In this document: positions 1 through 7,193 of the stretch, piece by piece
Position numbering within the stretch: the first letter of the stretch is position 1
How the letters are laid out: the number at the start of each line of letters is the position of its first letter
Assembly: GCA_001023535.1 (NCBI GenBank)
Contig: CP011020.1
Coordinates: 1,643,001 to 1,707,000, forward strand
Length of the DNA stretch: 64,000 nucleotides
Direction: 5' to 3'
Origin: Pseudomonas chlororaphis
GTDB lineage: Bacteria > Pseudomonadota > Gammaproteobacteria > Pseudomonadales > Pseudomonadaceae
Translations under genes and position numbers: made by a program
The notes under the pieces: generated by a model
The model's input: the letters and a program-made list of their open reading frames with translations, nothing else
Database searches by the model: none
What the model was told of the DNA's origin: nothing

Positions 1-2423
1 TACACCACCTCCCGCCCGAGCCACGTGGCATCCACCTGAGGCAGTACCGCCGAAGGCTTGCGCAGTTCGCGCAACAAGGTCGAACCGTGGGACAGGCGAC
101 CGCCCATGCGCGCGATCACGGCCCGGGCACGCTGATAGTGCGCGTGGCGACCGGGGTCCAGGGTGTCTTCCAGCAGGATGTCCGCGCCCAGGATGCCTTG
201 TGCCTGGCCCGGGTAGATCAAGAAGCCCGCTGCCTGCTCGGTGCCCTCGCGACCGTCCTGCCAAAAACTGCCGTCACGACTGCGAATGTCCGGGTGCGGC
301 GCGAACCAATGGGCGCGGTCAGCCAGCGGCATGGCGTGGTGCAGGCGAAAGAACATTCGCATCAGGTTGTCGCGGTACCATTCGCGCACTTGCAGATAGT
401 AGCCACGCAACCCCGGCAGCCCCGCCGAATGCGCCAGGCGTACGGGCAGGGACCAATGGGGAAAGGCTTGCAAGGGCAGCTCGGTCGGGGCCGGACGCGG
501 CGTGGCCGGGTCGGTTTCCCAGGGCAACCGATGCGGGGCGGACTCGAGGTTGTCATAGGCGGTGGGTGGCCGGCCGAGCCAGGCGCCACCGCTGCTAGCC
601 AATGCCGTGGCGATGCACAGGTTGCCCTGCACCACGAACACATAGAAGCGGGTGAACCAATCGGCCAGTGACTGACCTCCGGCGCCCTGCCCGGCCAGTT
701 GCGCAAGCTCATGATCGAAACGGCGCAAACCGGCTTCGAGCGTCAACAGGTGCCCACGGGCCACGTGCTGCATGCGCAGGAACAACGGCAGTGATCGGAC
801 CAGGCGCACCGGTCGCCAGGACAACCGCGGGGTCGCCCCGCCGACCTCCCCCGCGTAGCTGCTGGAACGGATGCCCCAGTCGGCGAGCCGGGCGAGAAAC
901 AAGTCGTTGTTGATGTACGACGCGCCGCCAAACACGGCCGTGAAAGGCTCGTTGTCTTGCAACACCCGTGCATCCCAACGCGCCATGATCGCCGGGATGC
1001 TCGCCGCCGCACGACGCTGGGCATACTCCACCAACACGCTGGGTTGGGGCGGCAGAATTTCGGCGATGTTGGCCGCGGTCAGGTGTCGACGCCAGCCGTA
1101 ATCACTGATCGGGCGGTACTGCAACAGCCAGAGTTGCTGGCCGTCCCAGGCCCATTCGATGTCACCGGGCACGTAGTGGAAAACCCGCAGCACACCTTGC
1201 AGGAAGCGCCACAACAGGTCGGCGTCAAGACCGTGGGTGGGCTCGAACGCACCGCAGTTCCAGGCCGCTCCCAGGCGAGAAATGACTGCGCGCCGGGGGC
1301 TCACCTGACCATCGGCCAACGACTCGAGGTGCCCCTCGACCCACTCCAGCTCGACCGCCAGGTGACGCACGAAAGCGATTCCGGACAGCTGCGGCGTGAT
1401 GAAGCGTTGCACCACCACTTCCTCGACGCCCATCGCCGTCAACTCAGCGATGCGCCCCGGCACCTGGCTCGCCGGCTCGCGCAGGAACGTACTGCTCAGG
1501 CCGGCGTTCGCCGCATCGGCTTGATCCTCGCCATAACTGGACGAGCGGACCGCCCACGTGGCGTGCGCTTGGCTGGCCAGAAACGCCGGCAGGCGCGGGT
1601 CGTGGCACTCATTGAGGGTCAGCGCCGGCGGCACCGCTTGCCCGGCCAACGCAGCCAGGCGCAAACGCCCGCCCTTGGTGTGCGCGACAAACCCACGCGC
1701 GCCCGACTCCAGCCACGCGGCGAACTCGGCCGGCGCGTCGATCCAGGGGTAATGGCCCCAGCCTGGCTTCAGGCTGATGGTCAGGTCGGCGCGGGCGAGA
1801 ATCGCCGACCAGGCCGCCGCCTGCTCGACACCCAGCATGTTGTCCTGGTCGCCCCAGACCAACTCGACCGGGTCGGTGATCCATTCCAGCAGCGGCAACG
1901 CGGTGTCCGCCCGCACCAGGTCCCAGTGCGGCACGAAGGCACGGCAGCGGGCGTAGCCAGCGCCCATGCGTAGGTATTGCGCAGGCGTCCAGGGCCGGTT
2001 GGAGAATTTGCGTGCAAACAGCGTCGGTTTGTTCGCCAGCAACCAATGGATGGTTTTGCGCACCGGCAATGGCGACATCAGTGCCGGCAGGCGCCGTTGC
2101 CACAGGAACGCCCCCACCGGCGCCAGCAATACGCTGCGCTGGAAGTGCCCGGGCTGACGTTGCAAGGCGTGCAGCACCAACAACGCATTCACCCCGACCG
2201 CGGTGATCGCGCTGCCCCTGGCCGTCATCGCCAACAAAGCCTCGGCGTAGGCGGCCAGGTCTTCGCAGGGCGCCTGTGGGTTGTCACCGAAACCGGGCAA
2301 CTCCAGCGGCACCACCTGGTAGTGCGCAAAATGCGGGAGCACGTCATCCCACCAATCGGCGGCGCTACCGTTACCCGCCAGCAGGTACATCAACGGTTTG
2401 CCTGCGGATGCCAGATCAACCAT
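1..2423 (-). CDS. alpha/beta-hydrolase fused to PEP-synthase/PPDK-like ATP-grasp and phosphohistidine domains (3' end off the window)
   Basis: The frame is open from an ATG at 2423 to the left edge (807 codons, no stop), so the C-terminus is missing. Residues 1-250 look like an alpha/beta-hydrolase: the acid motif WGDQD (Asp192) and the His motif GWGHYPW (His224) are present, but the nucleophile elbow reads GVNAL, giving Asn79 where Ser is expected. Residues about 285-440 match the ATP-binding domain of PEP synthase/pyruvate phosphate dikinase: WAVRSSSYGED, VVVQRFITPQLSGIAF and DIEWAWDG...LQYRPIS. A central region of about 300 residues is unassigned. Near the edge the swivelling phosphohistidine motif MGGRLSHGS appears (His779). 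Rifampin phosphotransferase and the prodigiosin enzyme PigC share the ATP-grasp plus His-domain plan. A phosphotransfer or ATP-driven ligation on a small molecule is inferred; the substrate is unknown. The start overlaps the upstream gene's stop by 8 bases, so translation is probably coupled. Confidence 0.8.
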   Translation of the reverse strand, partial: MVDLASAGKPLMYLLAGNGSAADWWDDVLPHFAHYQVVPLELPGFGDNPQAPCEDLAAYAEALLAMTARGSAITAVGVNALLVLHALQRQPGHFQRSVLLAPVGAFLWQRRLPALMSPLPVRKTIHWLLANKPTLFARKFSNRPWTPAQYLRMGAGYARCRAFVPHWDLVRADTALPLLEWITDPVELVWGDQDNMLGVEQAAAWSAILARADLTISLKPGWGHYPWIDAPAEFAAWLESGARGFVAHTKGGRLRLAALAGQAVPPALTLNECHDPRLPAFLASQAHATWAVRSSSYGEDQADAANAGLSSTFLREPASQVPGRIAELTAMGVEEVVVQRFITPQLSGIAFVRHLAVELEWVEGHLESLADGQVSPRRAVISRLGAAWNCGAFEPTHGLDADLLWRFLQGVLRVFHYVPGDIEWAWDGQQLWLLQYRPISDYGWRRHLTAANIAEILPPQPSVLVEYAQRRAAASIPAIMARWDARVLQDNEPFTAVFGGASYINNDLFLARLADWGIRSSSYAGEVGGATPRLSWRPVRLVRSLPLFLRMQHVARGHLLTLEAGLRRFDHELAQLAGQGAGGQSLADWFTRFYVFVVQGNLCIATALASSGGAWLGRPPTAYDNLESAPHRLPWETDPATPRPAPTELPLQAFPHWSLPVRLAHSAGLPGLRGYYLQVREWYRDNLMRMFFRLHHAMPLADRAHWFAPHPDIRSRDGSFWQDGREGTEQAAGFLIYPGQAQGILGADILLEDTLDPGRHAHYQRARAVIARMGGRLSHGSTLLRELRKPSAVLPQVDATWLGREVV

Positions 2424-2892
2424 GGCGGGCCTCCCGGGCTGCACAGCCGTTGCCGTCGTGGCGATAGAGCCAGAGCAACGGCGGCAGCAGCAGGAGCAAT
2501 GCCACGCCATCGAGCCACAGGTGCGACCACATCCGCGCCTGGGCGGAGATCAACATGTCCTGGGGTGCCCAGAGCAGGATGCCGGCGATGATCCAGCCCC
2601 AGGGCGCGGCGCGTTTCATGCGATGGCCGATGTGCACCAGGGCGAGCATGTACAGGGCATAGCTCTGCAACGTCGCGCCGAACAACGCCAGCCACCAGAC
2701 CTGCTGCGCCCTGGCCGCCGCAGGCGCCGCGTCGGAGGCCCAGAACGCTTGTTCGAGAGTGAGCAGATAGTCATCGAACACGCCCGAATGCCCGGCCCAA
2801 CTCAGCATGAAACCGGCGAGCAGATGCAACAGCGCCAAGGCATACAGCCAGGCGATCAGGGCTTTGCGAAGAGTGTGGCGAGGGCTTGGCAT
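2416..2892 (-). CDS. small integral membrane protein of unknown function
   Basis: A 158-residue protein if the ATG at 2892 is used; a TTG at 2925 in the same frame is possible but less likely. It has about four hydrophobic segments (roughly residues 8-30, 65-88, 96-115 and 125-145) with short loops, and ends in a charged tail (RHDGNGCAAREARHG). I do not recognise the family. Its stop overlaps the start of the hydrolase/ATP-grasp fusion gene by 8 bases, so the two are very likely co-translated and work together, for example as a membrane anchor or exporter for that enzyme's product (inference). It starts about 38 bases after a terminator that closes the sulfonate operon on the same strand, so it probably has its own weak promoter or depends on read-through. 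Confidence 0.6.
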   Translation of the reverse strand: MPSPRHTLRKALIAWLYALALLHLLAGFMLSWAGHSGVFDDYLLTLEQAFWASDAAPAAARAQQVWWLALFGATLQSYALYMLALVHIGHRMKRAAPWGWIIAGILLWAPQDMLISAQARMWSHLWLDGVALLLLLPPLLWLYRHDGNGCAAREARHG

Positions 2893-2929
2893 TCCGTGTC
2901 CCGAAGGCGTGCTTGAGGGCTGCAAGTCT

Positions 2930-2958
2930 AAAGGAAAAGGCCGGGGCTTTACCCGGCC
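2930..2958 (-). terminator. Rho-independent terminator after the sulfonate ABC operon
   Basis: On the minus strand a 7-bp GC stem (GGCCGGG/CCCGGCC, six-base loop) is followed by TTTTCCTTT. It lies about 80 bases after the permease stop at 3042. Confidence 0.6.
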
Positions 2959-3041
2959 GACGGGGGCGGCCGATAAATAAACCTGTGCGAAGGCGGTCGC
3001 CCAAGCCCGGAATGCTTACCCGAACAGCTCGCCAGCACCGC

Positions 3042-3908
3042 TCAACGCTGCATCCCCCAACGCTTGACCGTCACCCGTTCCAAGCTGTCGAAGACCAGGT
3101 TTTCCACCAGCAAGCCGATCAGGATCACCACCGCCAGCCCGGCGAAGACCTTGTCGGTGTACAGCTCGTTGCGGTTCTGGAAGATGTACCAGCCCAGGCC
3201 GCCCTTGCCGCTGGTGGCGCCGAACACCAGTTCGGCGGCGATCAGCGTGCGCCAGGCGAAGGCCCAGCCGATCTTCAACCCGGCGAGGATCGACGGCAGC
3301 GCCGCCGGAATCAGGATGAACAGCACGAAGCGCAGACCCTTGAGCCCATAGTTGCGCCCGGCCATGCGCAAGGTGTCGGACACCCCGAGAAAGCCTGCGT
3401 ACATGTTCACCGCCAACGCCCACAGCACCGAGTGCACCAGGACGAAAATCAGGCTGTTCTGCCCCAGGCCAAACCACAGCAACGCCAACGGCAACAGGGC
3501 AATGGCCGGCAGCGGGTTGAACATCGACGTCAACGTACTGAGCAGGTCGCGGCCCAGTTGAGTCGACACCGCCAGGGTGGTCAGGCCGAACGCCAAGACA
3601 ATGCCCAGCAGATAGCCCTTGAGCAGTACCACCAGGGAAATCCAGACCTTGCCCAGCAGCTCGCCGCTGACCAGGCCCCCGTACAGCGCGCTGGCGGTTT
3701 GCAGGAACCCCGGCAGCAGCAGGTCGTTGTTCTGGTAGCGGGCCACGCTTTCCCAGAGCACCGCCAGCAACAGCAAAATCAGGCTTTTGCGCAACCACCC
3801 CTGCTGCCAGAGGCGCTGCCTCAACGGCAAGGCCCGCTCCAGCGGGATGTGGGTCAAGGGTTGCAGGTCGACTTCGTATTCTTCGCGCACAGGCGATAGA
3901 TGGTTCAT
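3042..3908 (-). CDS. ABC transporter permease, TauC/SsuC family
   Basis: A 288-residue inner-membrane permease with about six hydrophobic spans and the binding-protein-dependent transport loop that contacts the ATPase (region AGRNYGLKG...ILIPAALPSILAGLKIG, residues about 185-220). The family is SsuC/TauC/NrtB, which import aliphatic sulfonates, nitrate and similar anions. The start at 3908 has a good ribosome site (GAGGGAAG). It lies 11 bases after the ATPase stop and is the last gene of a four-gene operon (dioxygenase, binding protein, ATPase, permease). A sulfonate or sulfate-ester substrate is inferred from the neighbouring TauD/TfdA dioxygenase; the exact substrate cannot be read from sequence. 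Confidence 0.88.
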   Translation of the reverse strand: MNHLSPVREEYEVDLQPLTHIPLERALPLRQRLWQQGWLRKSLILLLLAVLWESVARYQNNDLLLPGFLQTASALYGGLVSGELLGKVWISLVVLLKGYLLGIVLAFGLTTLAVSTQLGRDLLSTLTSMFNPLPAIALLPLALLWFGLGQNSLIFVLVHSVLWALAVNMYAGFLGVSDTLRMAGRNYGLKGLRFVLFILIPAALPSILAGLKIGWAFAWRTLIAAELVFGATSGKGGLGWYIFQNRNELYTDKVFAGLAVVILIGLLVENLVFDSLERVTVKRWGMQR

Positions 3909-3919
3909 GGACGCTTCCC

Positions 3920-4780
3920 TCAGTACGCGATGCGAATGTCGGCGAAATCCAGCTCACGCTCGGTCTGCGGCGACTGGCCCGGTTCGAACAACAGCGAGTG
4001 GATCCGCCGCGCCGTGTGCTGGAACGCCCCACCCCCGAGGCTGTGCAGGTCGTACTGATGGCTGTGGATTTCTGCCCGTACGCGGCCCGGATGGGGCGAC
4101 AACAACAGGATCCGGTTGCCCACCACCAGCGCTTCCTCGATCGAATGCGTAACGAACAGCAGGGTGAAACGCACCTCCTCCCAGAGCAGCAGCAATTCTT
4201 CCTGCATCTTGCGTCGGGTCAGGGCATCGAGGGCGGCGAAGGGCTCGTCCATCAGCAGGATTTTCGGTTGCATCGCCAATGCCCGGGCAATGGCGACCCG
4301 GGCTTTCATGCCCCCGGACAACGTATGTGGGTAGGCATCAGCGAATGCCGCCAGCCCGACCTTGTCCAGATAGTGCAACGCTCGCTCCTCGGCCTCGCGG
4401 CGCTTGAGGGTGTGGGACGCCAGCAACGCGAACATCACGTTCTGCTTGACGGTTCTCCACGGCGGCAACTGGTCGAACTCCTGGAACACCACGATTCGAT
4501 CCGGCCCCGGAGCGCTGACGCGCTGGCCCTGCAAGCGAATCTCGCCCTCGCAAGGCGCGATGAAGCCGCCAACGGCCTTGAGCAGCGTGGACTTGCCGCA
4601 ACCGGACGGGCCGAGCAGGACAAACCGGTCCGCCGGATCGACCTCGAAACTCACCTGGTGCGTCGCCCGCACCACCCGTTGCGGCGTGCGGTATTCGAGG
4701 CTGACGCTGTCCACCGAGAGCAATGCCGCGTCGGTGCGACTGAGGTTGCTGGCCGCGTGGCCTTGCAGGGGGGCGTTCAT
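3920..4780 (-). CDS. ABC transporter ATP-binding protein, TauB/SsuB family
   Basis: ATPase of the sulfonate-type importer, 286 residues from the ATG at 4780. Visible motifs are Walker A (GPSGCGKST), Q-loop (VFQEFDQLPPW), signature (LSGGMKARVAIARA), Walker B (ILLMDEPFAALD) and the H-loop (THSIEEA). The C-terminal 45 residues (HSHQYDLHSLGG onward) are an extension seen in the TauB/SsuB/NrtD group. A second in-frame ATG at 4786 overlaps the binding-protein stop by one base (TGATG). The ribosome site AGGGAG sits 3-4 bases from that ATG and 9-10 from 4780, so 4780 is slightly preferred. The gene is tightly coupled to both neighbours. Confidence 0.88.
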   Translation of the reverse strand: MNAPLQGHAASNLSRTDAALLSVDSVSLEYRTPQRVVRATHQVSFEVDPADRFVLLGPSGCGKSTLLKAVGGFIAPCEGEIRLQGQRVSAPGPDRIVVFQEFDQLPPWRTVKQNVMFALLASHTLKRREAEERALHYLDKVGLAAFADAYPHTLSGGMKARVAIARALAMQPKILLMDEPFAALDALTRRKMQEELLLLWEEVRFTLLFVTHSIEEALVVGNRILLLSPHPGRVRAEIHSHQYDLHSLGGGAFQHTARRIHSLLFEPGQSPQTERELDFADIRIAY

Positions 4781-4785
4781 GACCA

Positions 4786-5811
4786 TCAACTCCCTTGCAA
4801 CGGCTGGGCGTCCTGGAAGAAGTAGTCTTCCCACGACGCCGGTTTGTGCTTGATCGCGCCGACACGGTAGAGGAACTCCGCCAGCGGGTAGGTGTTCTTC
4901 GGCGTGACAGTGAACTCGATCTGCGGATTCTCGATGATCTTCAGCAACGTGGCCCGGTCGATCTTGGCCTGGGTGACGCGCAGATACGTATCCGCCGCCC
5001 CCTCTTTATCCTTCTGGGCGAACGCCGCCGCTTCCGTCAGGGCCTGGATAAACGCCTTGTAGGTCTTGGGGTTTTCATCGCGGAATTTTTCCGTGGCGAA
5101 CAGCACGGTGGGCGAGTTCGGCCCGAGCACATCATAGGAATTGAGCACCACGTGAACATTGGGGTTCTGCAGGGCCTGGTCCTGGAACGGCGGGTTGGAG
5201 AAGTGCCCGGTCAATTCCGTCCCGCCGGCAATCAGCGCCGCCGTGGCGTCCGGGTGCGGCACGGCCAGGGTGTACTTGTCGAGGCGATTGAACTCCTTGT
5301 CGCCCCATTGCTTGGCGGCGGCGTATTGCAGGAAGCGCGACTGCACCGACACCCCCACCGCCGGCACCGCGATGCGGTCGTGCTCGGTGAAGTCGGCGAT
5401 GGTCTTGACCTTGGGGTTGTTGCTCAACAGGTAATAGGGAAAGTTGCCCAGCGAAGCCACGGCCTTGACGTTCTGCTTGCCGCGCGTGCGGTCCCAGATC
5501 GTCAGCAGCGGCCCGACGCCAGCCCCGGCGATGTCGATGGAGCCCGACAGCAACGCGTCGTTGACCGCCGCGCCGCCGGACAACTGGGTCCAATCGACCT
5601 TGATGTCGAGGCCTTCCTGCTTGCCGTACTTCTCGATCAACTGCTGATCGCGGACCACGTTCAGCAGCAGGTAAACGATGCCGAACTGCTCGGCGATGCG
5701 AATCTCGCCCTCGGCCTGGGCGCTGGCGGGCGCCACCAGGCTGCCGGCCAGCAGGCTGAAACCCAGGCCGATGGCGGCGGCCAGCGGTGCAAAGGCAATG
5801 CGTTTGGACAT
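4786..5811 (-). CDS. periplasmic substrate-binding protein, TauA/SsuA family
   Basis: A 341-residue protein with a classic Sec signal peptide (MSKRIAFAPLAAAIGLGFSLL..., probable cut after PASAQA near residue 33). The mature part begins EGEIRIAEQFG and follows the SsuA/TauA/NrtA fold: TQLSGGAAVNDALLSGSIDIAGAG is the typical ligand-site region. It captures the sulfonate-like ligand and delivers it to the permease. The ATG at 5811 is preceded by GGAGA at good spacing; longer in-frame starts upstream would bury the signal peptide. It lies 37 bases after the dioxygenase stop and overlaps the possible 4786 start of the ATPase by one base. Confidence 0.88.
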   Translation of the reverse strand: MSKRIAFAPLAAAIGLGFSLLAGSLVAPASAQAEGEIRIAEQFGIVYLLLNVVRDQQLIEKYGKQEGLDIKVDWTQLSGGAAVNDALLSGSIDIAGAGVGPLLTIWDRTRGKQNVKAVASLGNFPYYLLSNNPKVKTIADFTEHDRIAVPAVGVSVQSRFLQYAAAKQWGDKEFNRLDKYTLAVPHPDATAALIAGGTELTGHFSNPPFQDQALQNPNVHVVLNSYDVLGPNSPTVLFATEKFRDENPKTYKAFIQALTEAAAFAQKDKEGAADTYLRVTQAKIDRATLLKIIENPQIEFTVTPKNTYPLAEFLYRVGAIKHKPASWEDYFFQDAQPLQGS

Positions 5812-5848
5812 GGTGATTCTCCGGGCTGTTTGCGCGAGGCGCGGCCGA

Positions 5849-6760
5849 TCAGAAAGGGGCATCGCCCTGGATGGTGGTGCGGTACAACTTGCGACGCAGA
5901 TGGCTCGGGCAACCGGCGGCCAGATGAATCAGCGAACGGTTGTCCCAGAACACCAGGTCATGGGGCTGCCATTGGTGGCGATAGATGTTCTGGGGCCGCA
6001 CGCTGTGGGCATACAGTTCGGCCAGCAGCGCGGCGCTTTCATCCTCCGGCAGGCCGACGATACGGGTGGTGAAGCCCTCGCTGACGAACAACGCCTTGCG
6101 CCCGGTTTCCGGGTGGGTGCGCACGATGGGGTGCACCACTTCGGCGACCTGGGCCAGTTGTTCCGGGGTGAGCGTCGGGCGCCAGTTGCCTTCGAACTTG
6201 CTCTCGCTGTAGCGCGCCGTGTAGGAGTGCGCCGCCGAACGGCCTTCCACGGCCTTGCGCAAGGCCTCGGGCAAGCCCTCCCAGGCTTTGTGCATGTCGG
6301 CGAACAACGTGTCGCCGCCCTCGCTCGGCAATTCCTGGGCATGCAGCATCGAGCCCAGGCTGGGCAGTTCTTTATAAGAGAGGTCGGAATGCCAGAACTT
6401 GCCGGCATCGCCGAGGCCGATGGATTGGCCGTTTTCGATGATGTTGGAGACGATCAGGATTTCCGGGTGCCCGGCCAGTAAAAACTGCTTGAGCACATGG
6501 ATCTGCAGCACGCCAAAGCGACGGCTGAAGGCGATGTGTTGTTCGGGGGTGATGTGCTGGTCGCGAAACACCACCACGTGGTGATCCAGGTGGGCGCGAT
6601 GGATGCGGGCAAAGTCGCGGTCGTTGAGCGGCCGGGACAGGTCCAGGCCGACGATTTCGGCCCCGACGCTGTCGCCGAACGGGCGGATATCGAAGGCCTG
6701 CGGCGCGATGTCGGCGGCACTTGAAGCAAGGTGATCCGGAGAATAGGAAACGGCTGGCAT
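5849..6760 (-). CDS. TauD/TfdA-family 2-oxoglutarate/Fe(II) dioxygenase
   Basis: A 303-residue dioxygenase. The iron facial triad is visible as WHSDLSY (His and Asp, residues about 117-119) and the late His in WDNRSLIHLAAG, with the 2-oxoglutarate-binding Arg in the final SHLRRKLYRTT. Such enzymes hydroxylate the carbon next to a sulfonate or ether group so that sulfite, or another leaving group, is released. Details such as RTHPETGRKALFV and IYRHQWQPHDLVFWDNR are closer to TfdA-type members than to E. coli TauD, so taurine is not assured. It is the first gene of the operon, whereas E. coli tau has the dioxygenase last. The start has GGGAG six bases upstream. Confidence 0.85.
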   Translation of the reverse strand: MPAVSYSPDHLASSAADIAPQAFDIRPFGDSVGAEIVGLDLSRPLNDRDFARIHRAHLDHHVVVFRDQHITPEQHIAFSRRFGVLQIHVLKQFLLAGHPEILIVSNIIENGQSIGLGDAGKFWHSDLSYKELPSLGSMLHAQELPSEGGDTLFADMHKAWEGLPEALRKAVEGRSAAHSYTARYSESKFEGNWRPTLTPEQLAQVAEVVHPIVRTHPETGRKALFVSEGFTTRIVGLPEDESAALLAELYAHSVRPQNIYRHQWQPHDLVFWDNRSLIHLAAGCPSHLRRKLYRTTIQGDAPF

Positions 6761-6880
6761 ACATCACTCCCACGCACAGCGCGCTTCAATGGCGCGCGTC
6801 GATCAAAACTCACGGCGTTGCCGTGTCGGTTCGTGTCGTGCGGCGCGCCGATTGGTCGGCAGGTACGCAGGGGAGTGACT

Positions 6881-6892
6881 TTATAGCTATAA
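6881..6892. promoter_or_regulatory. perfect palindrome upstream of the dioxygenase operon
   Basis: TTATAGCTATAA is a perfect 12-bp palindrome about 120 bases upstream of the dioxygenase start, in an AT-rich stretch that also holds ATTTAAAT (6901-6908) and CGTTAACG (6911-6918). It is a plausible operator for a sulfur-starvation regulator of the CysB/LysR type. That assignment is inference only. Confidence 0.35.
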
Positions 6893-6994
6893 GAACTGAA
6901 ATTTAAATACCGTTAACGAATAACGATATGGAGTTTTGGCAGGGGTCTGGTGGGGCGGGAGGCTCCCTTTCCACAGGACGTCAGTGTGCAAGCC

Positions 6995-7086
6995 GTGGCG
7001 AGGGAGCTTGCTCCCGCTGGGGGGCGCAGCGGCCCTGAACAGCGATGAGCGCTTCGCACTCAAGCGGGAGCAAGCTCCCTCGCCAC
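6995..7086. repeat. REPIN (paired REP palindromes)
   Basis: GTGGCGAGGGAGCTTGCTCC at the left is mirrored by GGAGCAAGCTCCCTCGCCAC at the right. This is the usual REP doublet of fluorescent pseudomonads, placed between lapC and the sulfonate operon. The 6761-7193 gap otherwise holds only the palindromes at 6881-6918 and the heptamer array. Confidence 0.85.
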
Positions 7087-7090
7087 AAGA

Positions 7091-7174
7091 GCCTCAAGCC
7101 TCAAGCCTCAAGCCTCAAGCCTCAAGCCTCAAGCCTCAAGCCTCAAGCCTCAAGCCTCAAGCCTCAAGCCTCAA
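7091..7174. repeat. perfect tandem heptamer array, 12 copies
   Basis: The unit GCCTCAA is repeated 12 times without error over 84 bases, ending 19 bases before the lapC stop codon at 7194. It lies downstream of lapC on the lapC strand and about 330 bases upstream of the dioxygenase start. Perfect short-unit arrays are prone to slippage, so the copy number probably varies between strains. Confidence 0.9.
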
Positions 7175-7193
7175 GTCGCTAGGGTCAGGGCGT

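Noticed and set aside
7091..7174. CRISPR array
   Set aside because: The unit is seven bases with no spacers, so it is a simple tandem repeat. No CRISPR-like repeat-spacer pattern was seen elsewhere in the window.
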